Positions 45,759 to 57,240 of a stretch of 64,000 bases of DNA are shown here, piece after piece. Position 1 is the stretch's first letter. The number at the start of each line of letters is the position of its first letter. Made by a program: the position numbers and the translations under genes. The notes under the pieces were generated by a model. It had not been told where the DNA came from, did not search any database, and saw only the letters and a program-made list of their open reading frames with translations. The DNA comes from Agroathelia rolfsii (taxonomy: Eukaryota; Basidiomycota; Agaricomycetes; Amylocorticiales; Amylocorticiaceae), in assembly GCA_018343915.1 (NCBI GenBank), contig JABRWF010000001.1:3038001-3102000 (forward strand), written 5' to 3'.

Positions 45759-48379
45759 ATGCTCCCTGGCCTCTTATATCCCATGACTCCCATGCCCGGA
45801 TCTGCTCAAGTCCCGCTCGCCTCCTCCGCCTCTGCCTCCTCCTATCCTTCTTCTCTCTCCATGCTGGCTTTGCCTTCGCCAGAACAATCTGTCTCTCCCC
45901 CCGGCCTCCTCGCAGACCTCCCTACCGCTACCGCAAACATGACCATTGCTCCTGCCCAGCCTACCACCGCCGCCGTCGATGCTGCTCCTCAGGCGGCTTC
46001 CATCTTCGTCTGCGAGTGGGAAGACTGCCACAAGTGTTTCGAAGACGCAGAGGTGCTCTACAACCATCTCTGCAACGACCACATCGGCAGGAAGAGCACG
46101 AACAATCTCTGCCTCACTTGCAAGTGGAAGGACTGTGACACCACCTGTGCCAAACGCGACCACATCACCAGCCATCTCAGAGGTATGTACCATCACTCTC
46201 CCCACACCCTCCATCCCCATCTCTACCCCCTTCTCTATCATCTTCCCTTGACGAATCATATCACGTGCCTGACCATCATCTTTAACCTATTCTAGTTCAT
46301 ACCCCTCTCAAGCCCCATGTGTGCGAGGTACGCAAAGTCTCACTTATCTCTCGTGTCTCTTGGTATATATATCCGTCATGTGTCCAATTGCTAACCGAAC
46401 ACATTTATAGATCTGCAAAAAGACCTTTAAGCGCCCACAGGATCTTAAGAAGCACGAAAAAATACATACCGAGGAACATCACATACAGCACAAGCACTCC
46501 AAGGCCATCACCGTTCAGGATCCCGAGTATGCCAAGCGTGTACGCGGTACCGACCCCAAGAACGCCGCTGTCGTTGCTGCCGCTGCCCATAAACTGGCCC
46601 CATCGCGCTACGCCACCAGTTACCACGACAATGCCCCTTATGGCCTGCCATCTCCTGAGCCATCGCCTCCTTATCATCACGCGACTGCAGTGGCAGATTA
46701 TTTGCCGACGTGGGAAGCCCTCAAGGCCGATGGTACTCCGGTTTCCGCGACTGGCATGAAGCGTGGTCGTGAATACAATGTGGACGACTTTGTCTCCGAC
46801 ATTATCAAAAAGCAGCGTATCACCCCCTACGATCAACGTGGTCATGGGTACACTCCTGGTAAGGCTAGCTCTCTTTCGCTTCCATTTTCGTCATAAGGTA
46901 CTGACCGCGGATTATCTTTTATAATGGTCGTATCATCTAGAAATCATCGAACGCTTAAATCATATCTATGCGCAGCAGGCGGGTGCAGTCAGTTACGGTG
47001 GCTCTGAGGTCCATGGCCGTCCTCATATTCGCTCCGAAGATGATCTTGCATTGGTGAATCGCTTCCTGGTCGGACTCGGCCGTGACATGTCGGCTGCCGA
47101 TATGGGTCATGGGCGTGTATCGCCTTCGATGATGCACTACACAGGCGAGGATTACAACTTTTTTGATGCCAGTAATCTTGAGCATCTGGGCCTTGCCGGC
47201 ATGCCTGGCATCTACAGTCGCCCTAAGAAACCCTTGCCTCGCTCTCAGCACAACAACCCAGCGCTCTACCCCAATGTGTCTGACTCTCGCTATCCCGCCG
47301 AAGTGCATGGACACGCTCGTCATGCAAGCATGCCCAACCCCCCACCTTCATACATCCGCCCGCAGCCAGGGCGCTATCCCCAGCACCTTCCCTCGCCCCC
47401 TGTCCATGAGTTTGCACAACAGTCTCTTGACAGATCTCCCCAATCTGTCTCATCCACGCCGTCGAATCCAACGCCCCCGCCAACTATGGCGCTGCCTATG
47501 CAGATGACGGACTACGAGCACATCAACGGAGGCATGCGTGACTACCCGTCCATGTACAACTCACACGACTTTGTTCCTGGCGCTGGTGTCGCTGTTGCCG
47601 GCAATACCAAATACCCCAACGACTTTGGCTATGACTACGTCCAACCCATTGCACAGGGCCAGCAACCACCCCTACTGAACATTGCACACCACCCGAATGT
47701 GGATTACATCCACCAGAACCGGTTGAGGACCGATCCTAACACTATTAAGAAGGAGGATCTTGACCAGGAGCGCGAGGCTGCTGCGCTTCGTGGCGAGGCC
47801 GAGGACACTAAACAGGAGGGCATGGACATCGACGAGGAGGGCGAGTCCGATCCGTTCGCACGTCTGCCTGTGATTCGCAAGCCGGGTGACAGCGAGGACA
47901 GGCTGCCGCCGCTTCATTCAGCCCCTTCCTCGTCTTCTTCCACGTCCTCTTCGCGCTCGTCGACGGCCAGCCCGCGCGGTGGGTCTGGTTCGGCATCTCC
48001 CTCGTCATACCATGCATCCACGAGCACGACGACCCTACCCGGCATTCGCTCGGTCAGGCAAGCGTGCGAGCTTGACGATCTGGGTGAGCGCATCAATGGT
48101 ATTGAGCTCGAGCAACAGCAGCAAAGGTCGCGCTCGACGACGCCGACCTCACTGGTGTCCGCCAAGGAGCAGCGCAAGCAACACCTGCGGCTCATTGCTG
48201 ACCTGCTCGTGAGCATCAACAAGGATTACCGTGAACGATTCGGCACGCCCCCGCCGAGCAAGAGGCGAAGTGTATCACCTCAGTCATCCACTTCTGCTTC
48301 CTCTTCTCCATCTACTTCGCCGCGCAGCGTGCCGAGGTATGCCCAGCTCAGCATGGATGCGGAGATGATTGCTGCATGA
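45759..48379 (+). CDS. pacC: pH-response transcription factor PacC/Rim101 (780 aa)
   Basis: Responds to ambient alkaline pH through the Pal/Rim pathway and turns alkaline genes on. Exons: 45759-46182, 46296-46327, 46411-46858, 46941-48379. The ATG at 45783 is an alternative start. Three C2H2 fingers lie at about residues 85-185: [40 protein letters not shown] with the [11 protein letters not shown] linker, and [20 protein letters not shown]; this set is specific to PacC/Rim101. A 32-nt exon codes for the linker between the second and third fingers. Downstream come [20 protein letters not shown] and [12 protein letters not shown], then Pro/Ser-rich regulatory sequence where proteolytic processing occurs in homologues. 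The end is Ser/Thr-rich with a helix [20 protein letters not shown]. Confidence 0.94.
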
Positions 48380-50565
48380 TGGTCTTATCGTATCTCATCA
48401 GCAACGGGTGGTTCCTTTTTTTTTCTCTATCTCTCTTTGGCCTTTTTTGTTGTTGTTGCATTTGATTCTCGGTGATTGGCATTTCTTCTATTTTCCTCGG
48501 TTTTTAAACACATACAACACACGAGCACATTATTCCTCTTTTTATCCTTTATCCTTTCGTTTTACCGCCACCACTCCACTACCTCTACCCCCCCCCCCCT
48601 CCGATTTTCTGTTACGTTGCTCGTCGCAGTTGCAAATGTACCACTAACCTCACCACCACCACCCCATCTCATCCTTATATATTCCCATTTGTTCCTTTTT
48701 CTTTCTTTCTCTCACTCTCTTATTACTTACTCTTCTAGGACTTCATTGCACACTCACAATAAAAATTAGTTTATTGTCAAGCATCGTGGCATTTCCCGCT
48801 TCCTTTCTCTCTTATCTTTGGCATTTTTCTTTTTTCGTCTCTTCATTGTGTCCTGTATATGGTTGTATTAATGACAATATTTTTCCGTTTTTGGATTTTT
48901 GTGTGTGTTCATGCATTCGGCTGTGCCCGTATGGTTGATTTGGCCGCCAGGGTAACTCAACGGGGAGATCCCCCTGATATTGGCATTTCGAGATTATCAC
49001 GGGGAATCCGGAAGGCCTGATGGCAATGCTAATTGATTGAGATGTGACATTTTTGCTGACATTAGCAAAGACAAGCAAATGGCTTCTCGGGAGCTTGCGA
49101 CTCCGAAGTCTGCTAAGTGAATGGGACTCAGTGCTACAGCTCGTGCACTGTCAAGGCAGCGGGTAACTGAGCACACGGTGCCCACCTACTGGCAGTGCAT
49201 GTGTACCATGTACACTACTCGTCGGCCTCATCTTCCAATCATCCTCGGTAAATCCGTGGATCTTTTCGGTCCGGTTCAGCCTGAGGCTTTCTAGGTTTTT
49301 TGCATGCTAGCCTAGGTGCTAGAGAGTTGATCATCGCTATAACCTTGGAGCACAAAGTTCATGCCCATGCATTTTAACTACGATTGGAATTGCTCCGAGT
49401 CGTGGAGATTAGAATAAGAAGATCAAGAGAAGTACACTACCAGTACATCATAGATGACATATGTATATGTAGCACTTACAGGCACAAGTCACGGTGGTAT
49501 ACATGTATATACGACAAGCGCACCGGTCTCAGTTGCGGTGGTATACAATGCATGGCTTTCACATGCATATTGCTATACAGCACCGTGTCCTGATGCTATT
49601 TACGGCTCGGACCTTGGATTGATAGTTTTAGGCCTCTTTTTTTGTTCTTATGACGCGGATGATGCGTATCGTGATATGCCAATCCTGTGCAGAATCAAAT
49701 AGCATATACGAGATGATAACGATTATATGGACTTATTATAATCGGCGCATACAGACTGTAGATTGCAATTCATTGATAATGGCTTGATTGATGGTTGAGC
49801 GCTGTTTGTATGCCGTTAGCGCGGGTATGAACGGTGACAATAGCGGCGGCGATACAGGTTTGTTCAAGACGGCGAGGGCCTGAGGGAGCGCTAAGCCAGT
49901 AAATGTATGCTTCGTGTATGTACCTCACATACAGACAACGATGCCGACTCGAAAAGGACGCACGTTTCTGGCAATGAATGGAAGGGAAGCAGGCAAACAA
50001 GGCACTGGTGTTGACAAAGGGGGACTCCGGAGGGAGAAACTTGAAGGAAATACGGAATTTAACTTGAATGAATGAATGCGCTGTGAGATGAGAAGGCATG
50101 CAGTCGTTTGCTATCGGTCCATGCAATCCGTGTGTACTGATATACAAACACTAGTATGGTTAAGACTCTCCTTCCTTTGTTATTCCGTCCAAGTTCCCAA
50201 GCCACGTCACCCATAGTATGTTATACTAGAAGTGGCATACTAGTAACAGCGGCTGCACTAGTCGCAAACAGCTCGTCTTTAGTTGTCCCAATTGATGGCG
50301 TGAACCGTTACTGCTCGTAGCACCTTCCTCACGTTCGACGCCTGCCACTGATATAGCTTGCTACACCGACAGAGTAGATAAGCTCACAAAGCAGATATGC
50401 GGCCAGCTCGAAGATGGATTTAGTCTTTCGGCACTGGCAACACAAGACTTCTGGGCAATTGGATAACATACGATGACAATCGAAGTGTCTAAAGATGAAA
50501 AAGACTCTCATGAATTGTCGTCGGCTTACTACTGTACTACCAGTAGTACTTGCCCCCTCCCCCCC

Positions 50566-50597
<32 letters not shown>

Positions 50598-50912
50598 TTA
50601 TCATTAGCACCCTCTTTGTTCTTGCACATTAGCAACGCAGGCTTACTCAAGCTGCTGTCAGTATAAGTGATTCTAATCGTACATTTCAGGTTTAGTGCCT
50701 TGATGCACATCTTTTGAATGATTCATTTGGTTGTCCCAGCCTGAAGGAGCCTCCAATGTACAGGCCCCACCAGCACTAGCTAAATGAATAGTCAGCGACA
50801 ATCGATAAATAAGGGCAATTCACCGTTCACGGAGGTGTAGTCCGAATCATCCATGTAAGTTTGAAGGTTTCTCCACGGCTCCACTGATCCATGCATCCCA
50901 ATTATAACCCAG
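48380..50912. other. Gene-poor region after PacC
   Basis: The first 500 bp are pyrimidine-rich and fit the PacC 3' region, with a C tract near 48589. Further on, a CGGTGGTATACA phrase occurs twice (about 49491 and 49537). A long C tract followed by a T tract lies at about 50555-50599. No gene is supported. Confidence 0.5.
50555..50599. repeat. Poly-C / poly-T homopolymer junction
   Basis: A C tract of about 17 bp is directly followed by a T tract of about 27 bp. Length is likely uncertain in the assembly. Confidence 0.7.
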
Positions 50913-51139
50913 GCAGTCGTAAGGCTCTACTCGCTATCCCTCCAATCTCTCAAAAATGGGAGTCTGCCGTGATCGCCGACGCCGAGCGCCATGACATGCC
51001 GCTTTTTTTTTTTTTTTTTTTTGGCTCTGATTGTAGGGAACGCAATTGGTTACGACGTGATGAAAGCTTGCGTTTCCTGAGCTTCGCACATTCCATTTTG
51101 GGGAAATTGGAGGGATTCCTATTAGCATCTTACGACTGC
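50913..51139. mobile_element. Small TIR element (MITE-like), copy 1
   Basis: About 227 bp flanked by imperfect inverted repeats of about 50 bp. The left arm begins GCAGTCGTAAG and holds ATCCCTCCAAT; the right arm, read on the other strand, begins GCAGTCGTAAG and holds ATCCCTCCAAT as well, followed in both by an AAAATGG motif. The interior has a T tract (about 51003-51022) and no coding capacity. A target-site duplication is not clear, so the exact ends are uncertain. Confidence 0.6.
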
Positions 51140-51159
51140 TCGCAGTAGTAGCCTGTTTG

Positions 51160-51397
51160 CCGTTGTAAGTGGTATCGCTCTATTCTTTGATGCCGATGAT
51201 GGCCGATATCAGAATAAAGTCAATCGTAATTGCCGTACAATTTTGCCGAAAGATGCCGCCCACTTGACTCTAATTGGGGCGCAATTTATCTGCACATCAT
51301 TGATGCTTACGTATACTATCATCTCCATGCCAATTCTATCGTCAGCCATCATCGGCATTGAAGAATGGAGGGATTACGACTAGAGCTTACAACAGTC
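51160..51397. mobile_element. Small TIR element (MITE-like), copy 2
   Basis: About 238 bp with inverted ends: the left arm has GTTGTAAG and, further in, ATTCTTTGATGCCGATGATG; the right arm read in reverse has GTTGTAAG and ATTCTTCAATGCCGATGATG. The right arm also carries GTAATCCCTCCA, shared with copy 1, so both belong to one family. It lies 20 bp from copy 1 and is also non-coding. Confidence 0.55.
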
Positions 51398-54209
51398 GTT
51401 TCGGTCATAACGGTCAGTCACGGATCGGTAAGCTGTTGGGGTATGTCGGAGACGTGTCGGAACCCATAATATCTGACTCCGCTTGGCTGCCGCCACGTCG
51501 GTTCAATATCCGACAGGCTGCGTGACAACTGATGTGACTTCATCCTAATTTGGATGAATTCTGCTTGTGCGACCAAAATCTCAACATTCTCGTTATGAGC
51601 AATGCGGTTCTACGTGCTTACACTTGAAGTGACTAGTAGAATAGTATACTACACAAATTTGAGGCATATAAAGGCTGATAATAGTGCGCAATAGGGGTTT
51701 GTTTGCACATTGACCAAAACGACATACAGCATAGTCGCTGACTGAAATGACCGTCAGGGATGATAGCGCGCGAGGATCTGACGGTCGTGAGGTGTACTCT
51801 ATGATTATATGGTTTGAGAAGGCGGCGAAGTTGCCGTTTGCCGCACGAAGCCTGGAGAAGACGAGAAAGGCGCCGTACTAATGGTGGTGATGGCAGATGA
51901 GATGATGTGTATTTTGGTTTAAGACTCGCTCGGCGGATGCCTTATCATGGTACTAGCCTCATTTTTTTCCTCTCTGGACCGGTGGCCGATTATGATAGTG
52001 CACCGGCACGGCGTCCTAGTTTAAGAATATACTAGCCCTAGTGGTAGCTTAGCACATGTCTCGCTATGGTCAATAACAATGACAAAGACGTAAAGACCCT
52101 TACCCTGACGTACTGGCTTGGTTAGCAATCCTATCCAATCAGCAATTTTGAGGGTCCTAAAGAAATACCGCAACGATAATACACTCATTTGGGATTGGTT
52201 CGTATTCCGTACTATCCCTCAGTCTGGATCAGCAACTTCGACGATTCATTTAGAGGATAATTTTACATTAAATCACTGAGTGGCGAGGTGGAGACATGCA
52301 CGTCAAAGACTTCGCGAAGACATCCGTTGTCCGGGAAAGGGAATTTATCAACATCAACGCACATTGGTGGGGGGACGCGGCTTCGAAATGCCCGACTGGC
52401 ACGTATCGATACATATCTTCCACCCATCCAATCATTTGGAGGCAAGAGGCGTGAGGACGAGCATCGCATTTCGTCGATCTACCCAAGAACAGTTTGTAAC
52501 AGGCCCGCCTATCGATCGGTCGGCCAAGTGGAGCTCCCGGCCCTCCGAGAACTTCGCAAAGATGCTAATTTTAATAATCCATAACCAGTCAAATCTAGCA
52601 GGGTATTCTGCTGCTTATTGGACCATATGCTGAGTTTGAGGTCAACAGTATCGAATTGCTATTGCTCACAATGGGACTGATCGGGATTGCAATTATTCCA
52701 ACGGCGGCAACTGGAATTTGCGCTAAAGATAGCCGGTGGGCCCCATCCCATTCCAAGGAGCTGAAGCAATCAGTACATTGTTCTATGCGATGAATAGTTT
52801 GAACCTTGTTCAAAACCCCTCGAATCGCGTTGAATCATGTGGAAGGGACGGCGGAGCTCCTTTTTTTAAGCATGCCATATCCATGAGGAAACCATCATGA
52901 TGATTAATATCAAAACCCGGTTAGCTAAGCACGAGAAAGAGTTTCTGTTAGCTATAGCTCCAATGAGCACATTTTCTATACGACACGAGCCCCGCAGAAG
53001 GCCAGGATCATTCGAAGCGGTCCGACGAAATCGTTGCCACGTAAAGAAATTTGCCAGAGGGGCTGCGAATGTCACATCAAAAAGTCATCTCGAGCTAAGC
53101 CCTGGATCTATCCAATGCACAGCTTGAGTAGCCGGAGAAGAGATATTATCAACTTCGCGTGTCGATCTACCGTGAAATGGATTACCTTATCATCATGTGT
53201 GAGATCGATATGTCTATTATCAACACTTCACCATGAGGCATAGTCGACCAAGAGATGTCAGTATGTCAACATTGCCGATGCTTACTACTGACAGCGTCGG
53301 GACTTGTATCAATTTTTATTGGAAATATCAGACTAGTTCGTCCTATCCGATGGCTCAGATGACCACTTGTATTTCCTCGTCGTTTTTACCCTGCCCACCC
53401 GGGCTATGGACATCATCATCCAGTCTCTCCATAGGATCAACTGGCTGATGGTCAACCTATGTCCATGGACGACAGTTACGACAATCATCGAAGGACATGT
53501 CGCCACGCCGGCGGCGAACACGACTCGGTTCGATTCTCTGCTGTAGAATACCGCTCGCTAGTATGTATCACCCCGTCGTAAGTCAGACACTGACATGCGC
53601 ATATGCATAGGCACAATGAAAAAGGGTACAAACCACTTGAAGGCATAGTTTGCGACGCATATAATAAGCGGTGACTCGGTAATTGACTTGGCGATTGGCA
53701 ATCGAGTGGAGCGAACAGTCCCTGGGACTATTATCTAAGACGATAGATTAGTTCAATTAGTCTTCGAATGTGTATAAATGTCGACGTACCCTTTGTGTCG
53801 TGGGCGAAAGCAAGAGCATTCCTCCTCCCTCGTCCCCGTCACTGACAGTTTCCTACTAATACGGGCTTGCCTGAGTCAACTTGAATGATATGAACGAGAA
53901 CAGATTCAAGTGTTGCTCCTTGTCTACCCACGTTCTTGAGACGTCTTCCAAAAGGGCATGACTGGGCCAATTGCCGAATGAACAAGGCCGGTCTCGCTTT
54001 AATAGCGCTAATAGACGTGTTCTTAGCATCGAAAATCAATATATCACATTACATTTGGCAGGCTGAATACATGGAGCTGGTCTGCACCGTCCCAGGATGG
54101 ACGAATCACCTCTACATCAGATTGTCTATGATTCTTACGAAGCGTAGGTTCCATTGGATACACTAGGCAATTCCGCCTTGCACATAAGATAGGGTAAAGG
54201 ACCTGGCAT
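51398..54209. other. Gene-poor region before the SDR pair
   Basis: No complete gene is supported. A 9-bp inverted repeat GACCGTCAG / CTGACGGTC lies at 51749-51757 and 51778-51786. An open stretch 53337-53546 on the plus strand (beginning FVLSDGSDDHLYFLVVF, ending in a TAG) has protein-like composition and follows a possible acceptor (ACTAG), so it may be a last exon or a relic; no partner exon could be joined with confidence. Confidence 0.4.
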
Positions 54210-54303
54210 TTACGTGCGTATAGCACCCATCATCAACCACATCATGCTGAGGACCCACTGCGGGAAATAAGGTATTAGCGTCACCCTTCTTGTTTGTATT
54301 ATA

Positions 54304-54351
<48 letters not shown>

Positions 54352-55429
54352 GCACAGTGCGCGGAAGCCAGACCGCAAGGGCAAGCAACAATGCATTGCC
54401 ACCCAAGCTAACGTAGAACCTGGGATGACGCTTCAACACGGCACTAACAACGCGGCGCGCAAATGCGTCAGTTGGCATTGAGCGCATCTTCTGGGTGGCG
54501 TAGAGGCGATCCATGATGCGCTGTGCGTGCGCGCCGTAGAGCGAGCCTTCCGGCACGATGAATGTGTCCGCCTTTGTGGCTGAGATGTTCGATTGGATTG
54601 AGCCAGGTGCGACAAGGACGACATCGATGTTGAAAGGTTTGCATTCCATGTAGAGTGTTTCGGTGATGGAACGTATAGCTGCTTTGGTGGAGGCATAGAT
54701 GCCTGACCAGGGCGTGGGGCTGTGATCACATTGCGAGAGAGAAAGGAAAGCTTAGCCCTAGATAAAGGCAAGCTATGGTGGAGACGGCTCACATGTTTCC
54801 CATGACAGATCCCACATTCACAATCTTGCCACTGCGTCTGGCAGCCATGTGGGGCAAGACGGCGTGGACGACACGGAGGATTGAGAATACATTCGTCTCA
54901 TACGTCGTCTTGACTTGGTCAAGCGAGACATCTGTCAGAGCACCTACACACACCACATATGCAGGTATGGTCCGTTCTCCATTCAGAACCAAATAACCAT
55001 TGAAGAAAAAGGTAGAGGTAGGAACACTTACCAAATGCGGCTATGCCAGCGTTGTTTACTACAACGTCAATACGGCCTTCAGTATCAATGATAGCCTTCA
55101 CCACGCGTGAGATATCCTCGTCCTTGGTAACGTCCAACGAAAGTAGGCGCGAGGCAGGAATGACTATCCCAGGTGGTCCTTCCGTCAGCCCTGTCATCTT
55201 TTCTATTTTGCGTGCTGTAGCATATACAATACATCCTCGCGCAGCAAACTCTTGTGCCCTACACAGCAAAAAGGTTAGAAAGAGGTGCGTTCAGCTTTCC
55301 TCCTCAAGCCGGCAACAAGGGAGGGAGGAGAGGGGTGTCGAAAACCCAGATGACAGAGCGGGACTCTCACAGATAGTATCCAATGCCACCAGCAGAGCAA
55401 CCAGTGATGAGAACGACTTGGTTTGACAT
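54210..55429 (-). CDS. Ayr1-like short-chain dehydrogenase, copy 1 (282 aa)
   Basis: Exons: 55371-55429, 55032-55258, 54793-54943, 54356-54719, 54210-54257. The start MSNQVVLITGCSAGGIGYYL carries the glycine-rich TGxxxGIG cofactor site. NNAGIAAF follows, then GKIVNVGSVMGN and the catalytic Y..K in GIYASTKAAIRSITETLYME. The C-terminal part has a hydrophobic segment (LLLALAVWLPRT), likely a membrane association. The whole resembles fungal NADPH-dependent 1-acyldihydroxyacetone-phosphate reductase (Ayr1) and related lipid-body SDRs, acting in phosphatidic acid synthesis; the exact substrate is inferred. The last intron (54258-54355) carries a long GA repeat. Confidence 0.87.
54306..54348. repeat. 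GA dinucleotide run in an intron
   Basis: About 21 GA units lie in the last intron of SDR copy 1, directly after its donor site on the coding strand (as CT). The same intron in copy 2 has only about seven units (about 56155-56168), so the run grew or shrank after the duplication. Confidence 0.85.
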
Positions 55430-56044
55430 GTTCAAGTTCTTCTAGCCAAGGTACAGCAAGCCTGGATAATCCAATAGAGAAACTTGCGAGGTGAAAATAT
55501 GGAACATCATCAATGGTTGAACCGGCTTAAAACAAGCCAATGGGGACTGATAGAGAGTTCTTTGATACGTGATTCGCGACTGATGATCGACGATGACGAA
55601 GCCTGTGGGGAGGTCAAATGTCATCGCAAGCAATAATAGGTGTAATAAACTTCAACCGCAATGGCATCAAGCCTTCGTCAGTGCATCGATGTGCCAATGC
55701 TGATCGAGGCGGGACATTGTTAAACCATTCCGGCATTCGTGGAACTCATAACCGGTCATGCGCATTGGTGTGGGGTTACCCATAGGTAGACTCCAAGGTT
55801 CTCTGACGCTCATTTGAATTGGAGCATTGATGCGCATTGCAGCCCCAAGTGCATAGTGGTCTTAGGCCTCGGAAAGATTGCCATTACATTCAGTAGGCAA
55901 AATACATGGAGCTGGTCTGCACCAGCCCAGGATGGACAAATTACCTCTACATCAAACCGTCTATGATTATTACAAAATGTAAGTTCCATTGAATGCGCTA
56001 GGCGATTCCACCTTGCACATGAAATAGGATAGGGGGCCTGGCAT
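55430..56044. other. Spacer between the two SDR copies
   Basis: Holds the 5' region of copy 1 and the 3' region of copy 2, both within or next to the duplicated unit. No other gene. Confidence 0.5.
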
Positions 56045-57240
56045 TTACTTGCGTACAGCGCCAATAATCTGCCATATCCTGTTGAGGGCCCACTGTGAAA
56101 AACAGAACAAAAAAATATTAGCGTCACTCTTCCTTTTCATATTACGGCGGAAGAGAGAGAGAGAGAGACGCACAGTGCGGGGGAGCCAGGCTGCAAGGGC
56201 GAGCAAAAATGCATTGCCACCTAAGGTGAGATAGAACCTGGGATGACGCTTCAGCACAGCACTGACGACACGGCGCGCAAACGCATCGGTCGGCATCGAG
56301 CGCATTCTCTGACTAGCGTAGACACGCTCCGTGATGCGCTGTGCGTGCGCACGGTAGAGTGAGTCTTCTGGTAGGGCGAACGTCTCCGCCTGTGTGGCTG
56401 ATATGTTGGATCGGACTGAGCCAGGCGCGATGAGGATGACATCAATGTTGAAAGGTTTGCATTCCATGTAGAGTGTTTCGGTGATGGAACGCACAGCGGC
56501 TTTGGAGGAGGCATAGATGCCTGACCAGGGCGTGGGGCTGTGATTACATTGCAAGAGAACATTCGTTAAGCTTAGCTCTAGATAGATACGAGCAATGGAG
56601 GAGACAACCCACATGTTTCCCATGACAGACCCTACGTTCACAATCTTGCCACTACGTCTGGCGGCCATGTGTGGCAAGACGGCGTGGACGACACGAAGGA
56701 TGGAGAATACATTTGTCTCGTATGTCGCCTTGACTTGGTCGAGTGGGACATCCGTCAGAGCACCTAACATGCCATAGGCACAAGCACAATCCATTCAGAA
56801 CCGAATGATCATCGAAGGAAAAGATAGAGGTAGGAACACTTACCAAACGCGCCTACACCGGCGTTGTTTACTACGACATCAATACGGCCTTCAGTATCAA
56901 TGATAGCCTTCACCACACGTGCGACATCATCGTCACTCGTAACGTCCAATGAAAGTAGGCGCGAGGCAGGAATCACCGTCCCAGGTGGTCCTTCCGTCAG
57001 GCTCGTCATTTTTTCTATTTTGCGTGCTGTAGCATAGACGATGCATCCTCGTGCAGCGAACTCTTGTGCCCTATACAACAAAAAAAATGAGAAAGAGGTG
57101 CGTTCAGCTTTCTTACTCAAGCCGGTATAAGAGAGGGGGAGAAGGGTGTCGAAAGCTCAGATGACAGAGCGGGACTCTCACAGATAGTATCCAATGCCGC
57201 CAGCAGAGCAACCAGTGATGAGAACGACTTGGTTTGACAT
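56045..57240 (-). CDS. Ayr1-like short-chain dehydrogenase, copy 2 (282 aa)
   Basis: Exons: 57182-57240, 56844-57070, 56613-56763, 56174-56537, 56045-56092, the same pattern as copy 1. Same motifs: TGCSAGGIG, NNAGVGAF, GKIVNVGSVMGN and the catalytic GIYASSKAAVRSITETLYME. The last exon ends WALNRIWQIIGAVRK against WVLSMMWLMMGAIRT in copy 1, so the tails have diverged more than the core. Both copies keep intact frames and active sites, so both may be functional. Reaction inferred as reduction of an acyl-dihydroxyacetone phosphate or similar ketone with NADPH. Confidence 0.87.

Noticed and set aside
52280..52640. Overlapping frames of 98-117 codons
   Set aside because: Composition is not protein-like, no conserved motif, no matching exon or promoter.
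53521..53546. GGTTCGATTC, a tRNA B-box-like motif
   Set aside because: The flanking bases do not form a T stem and no A box or acceptor stem was found upstream.
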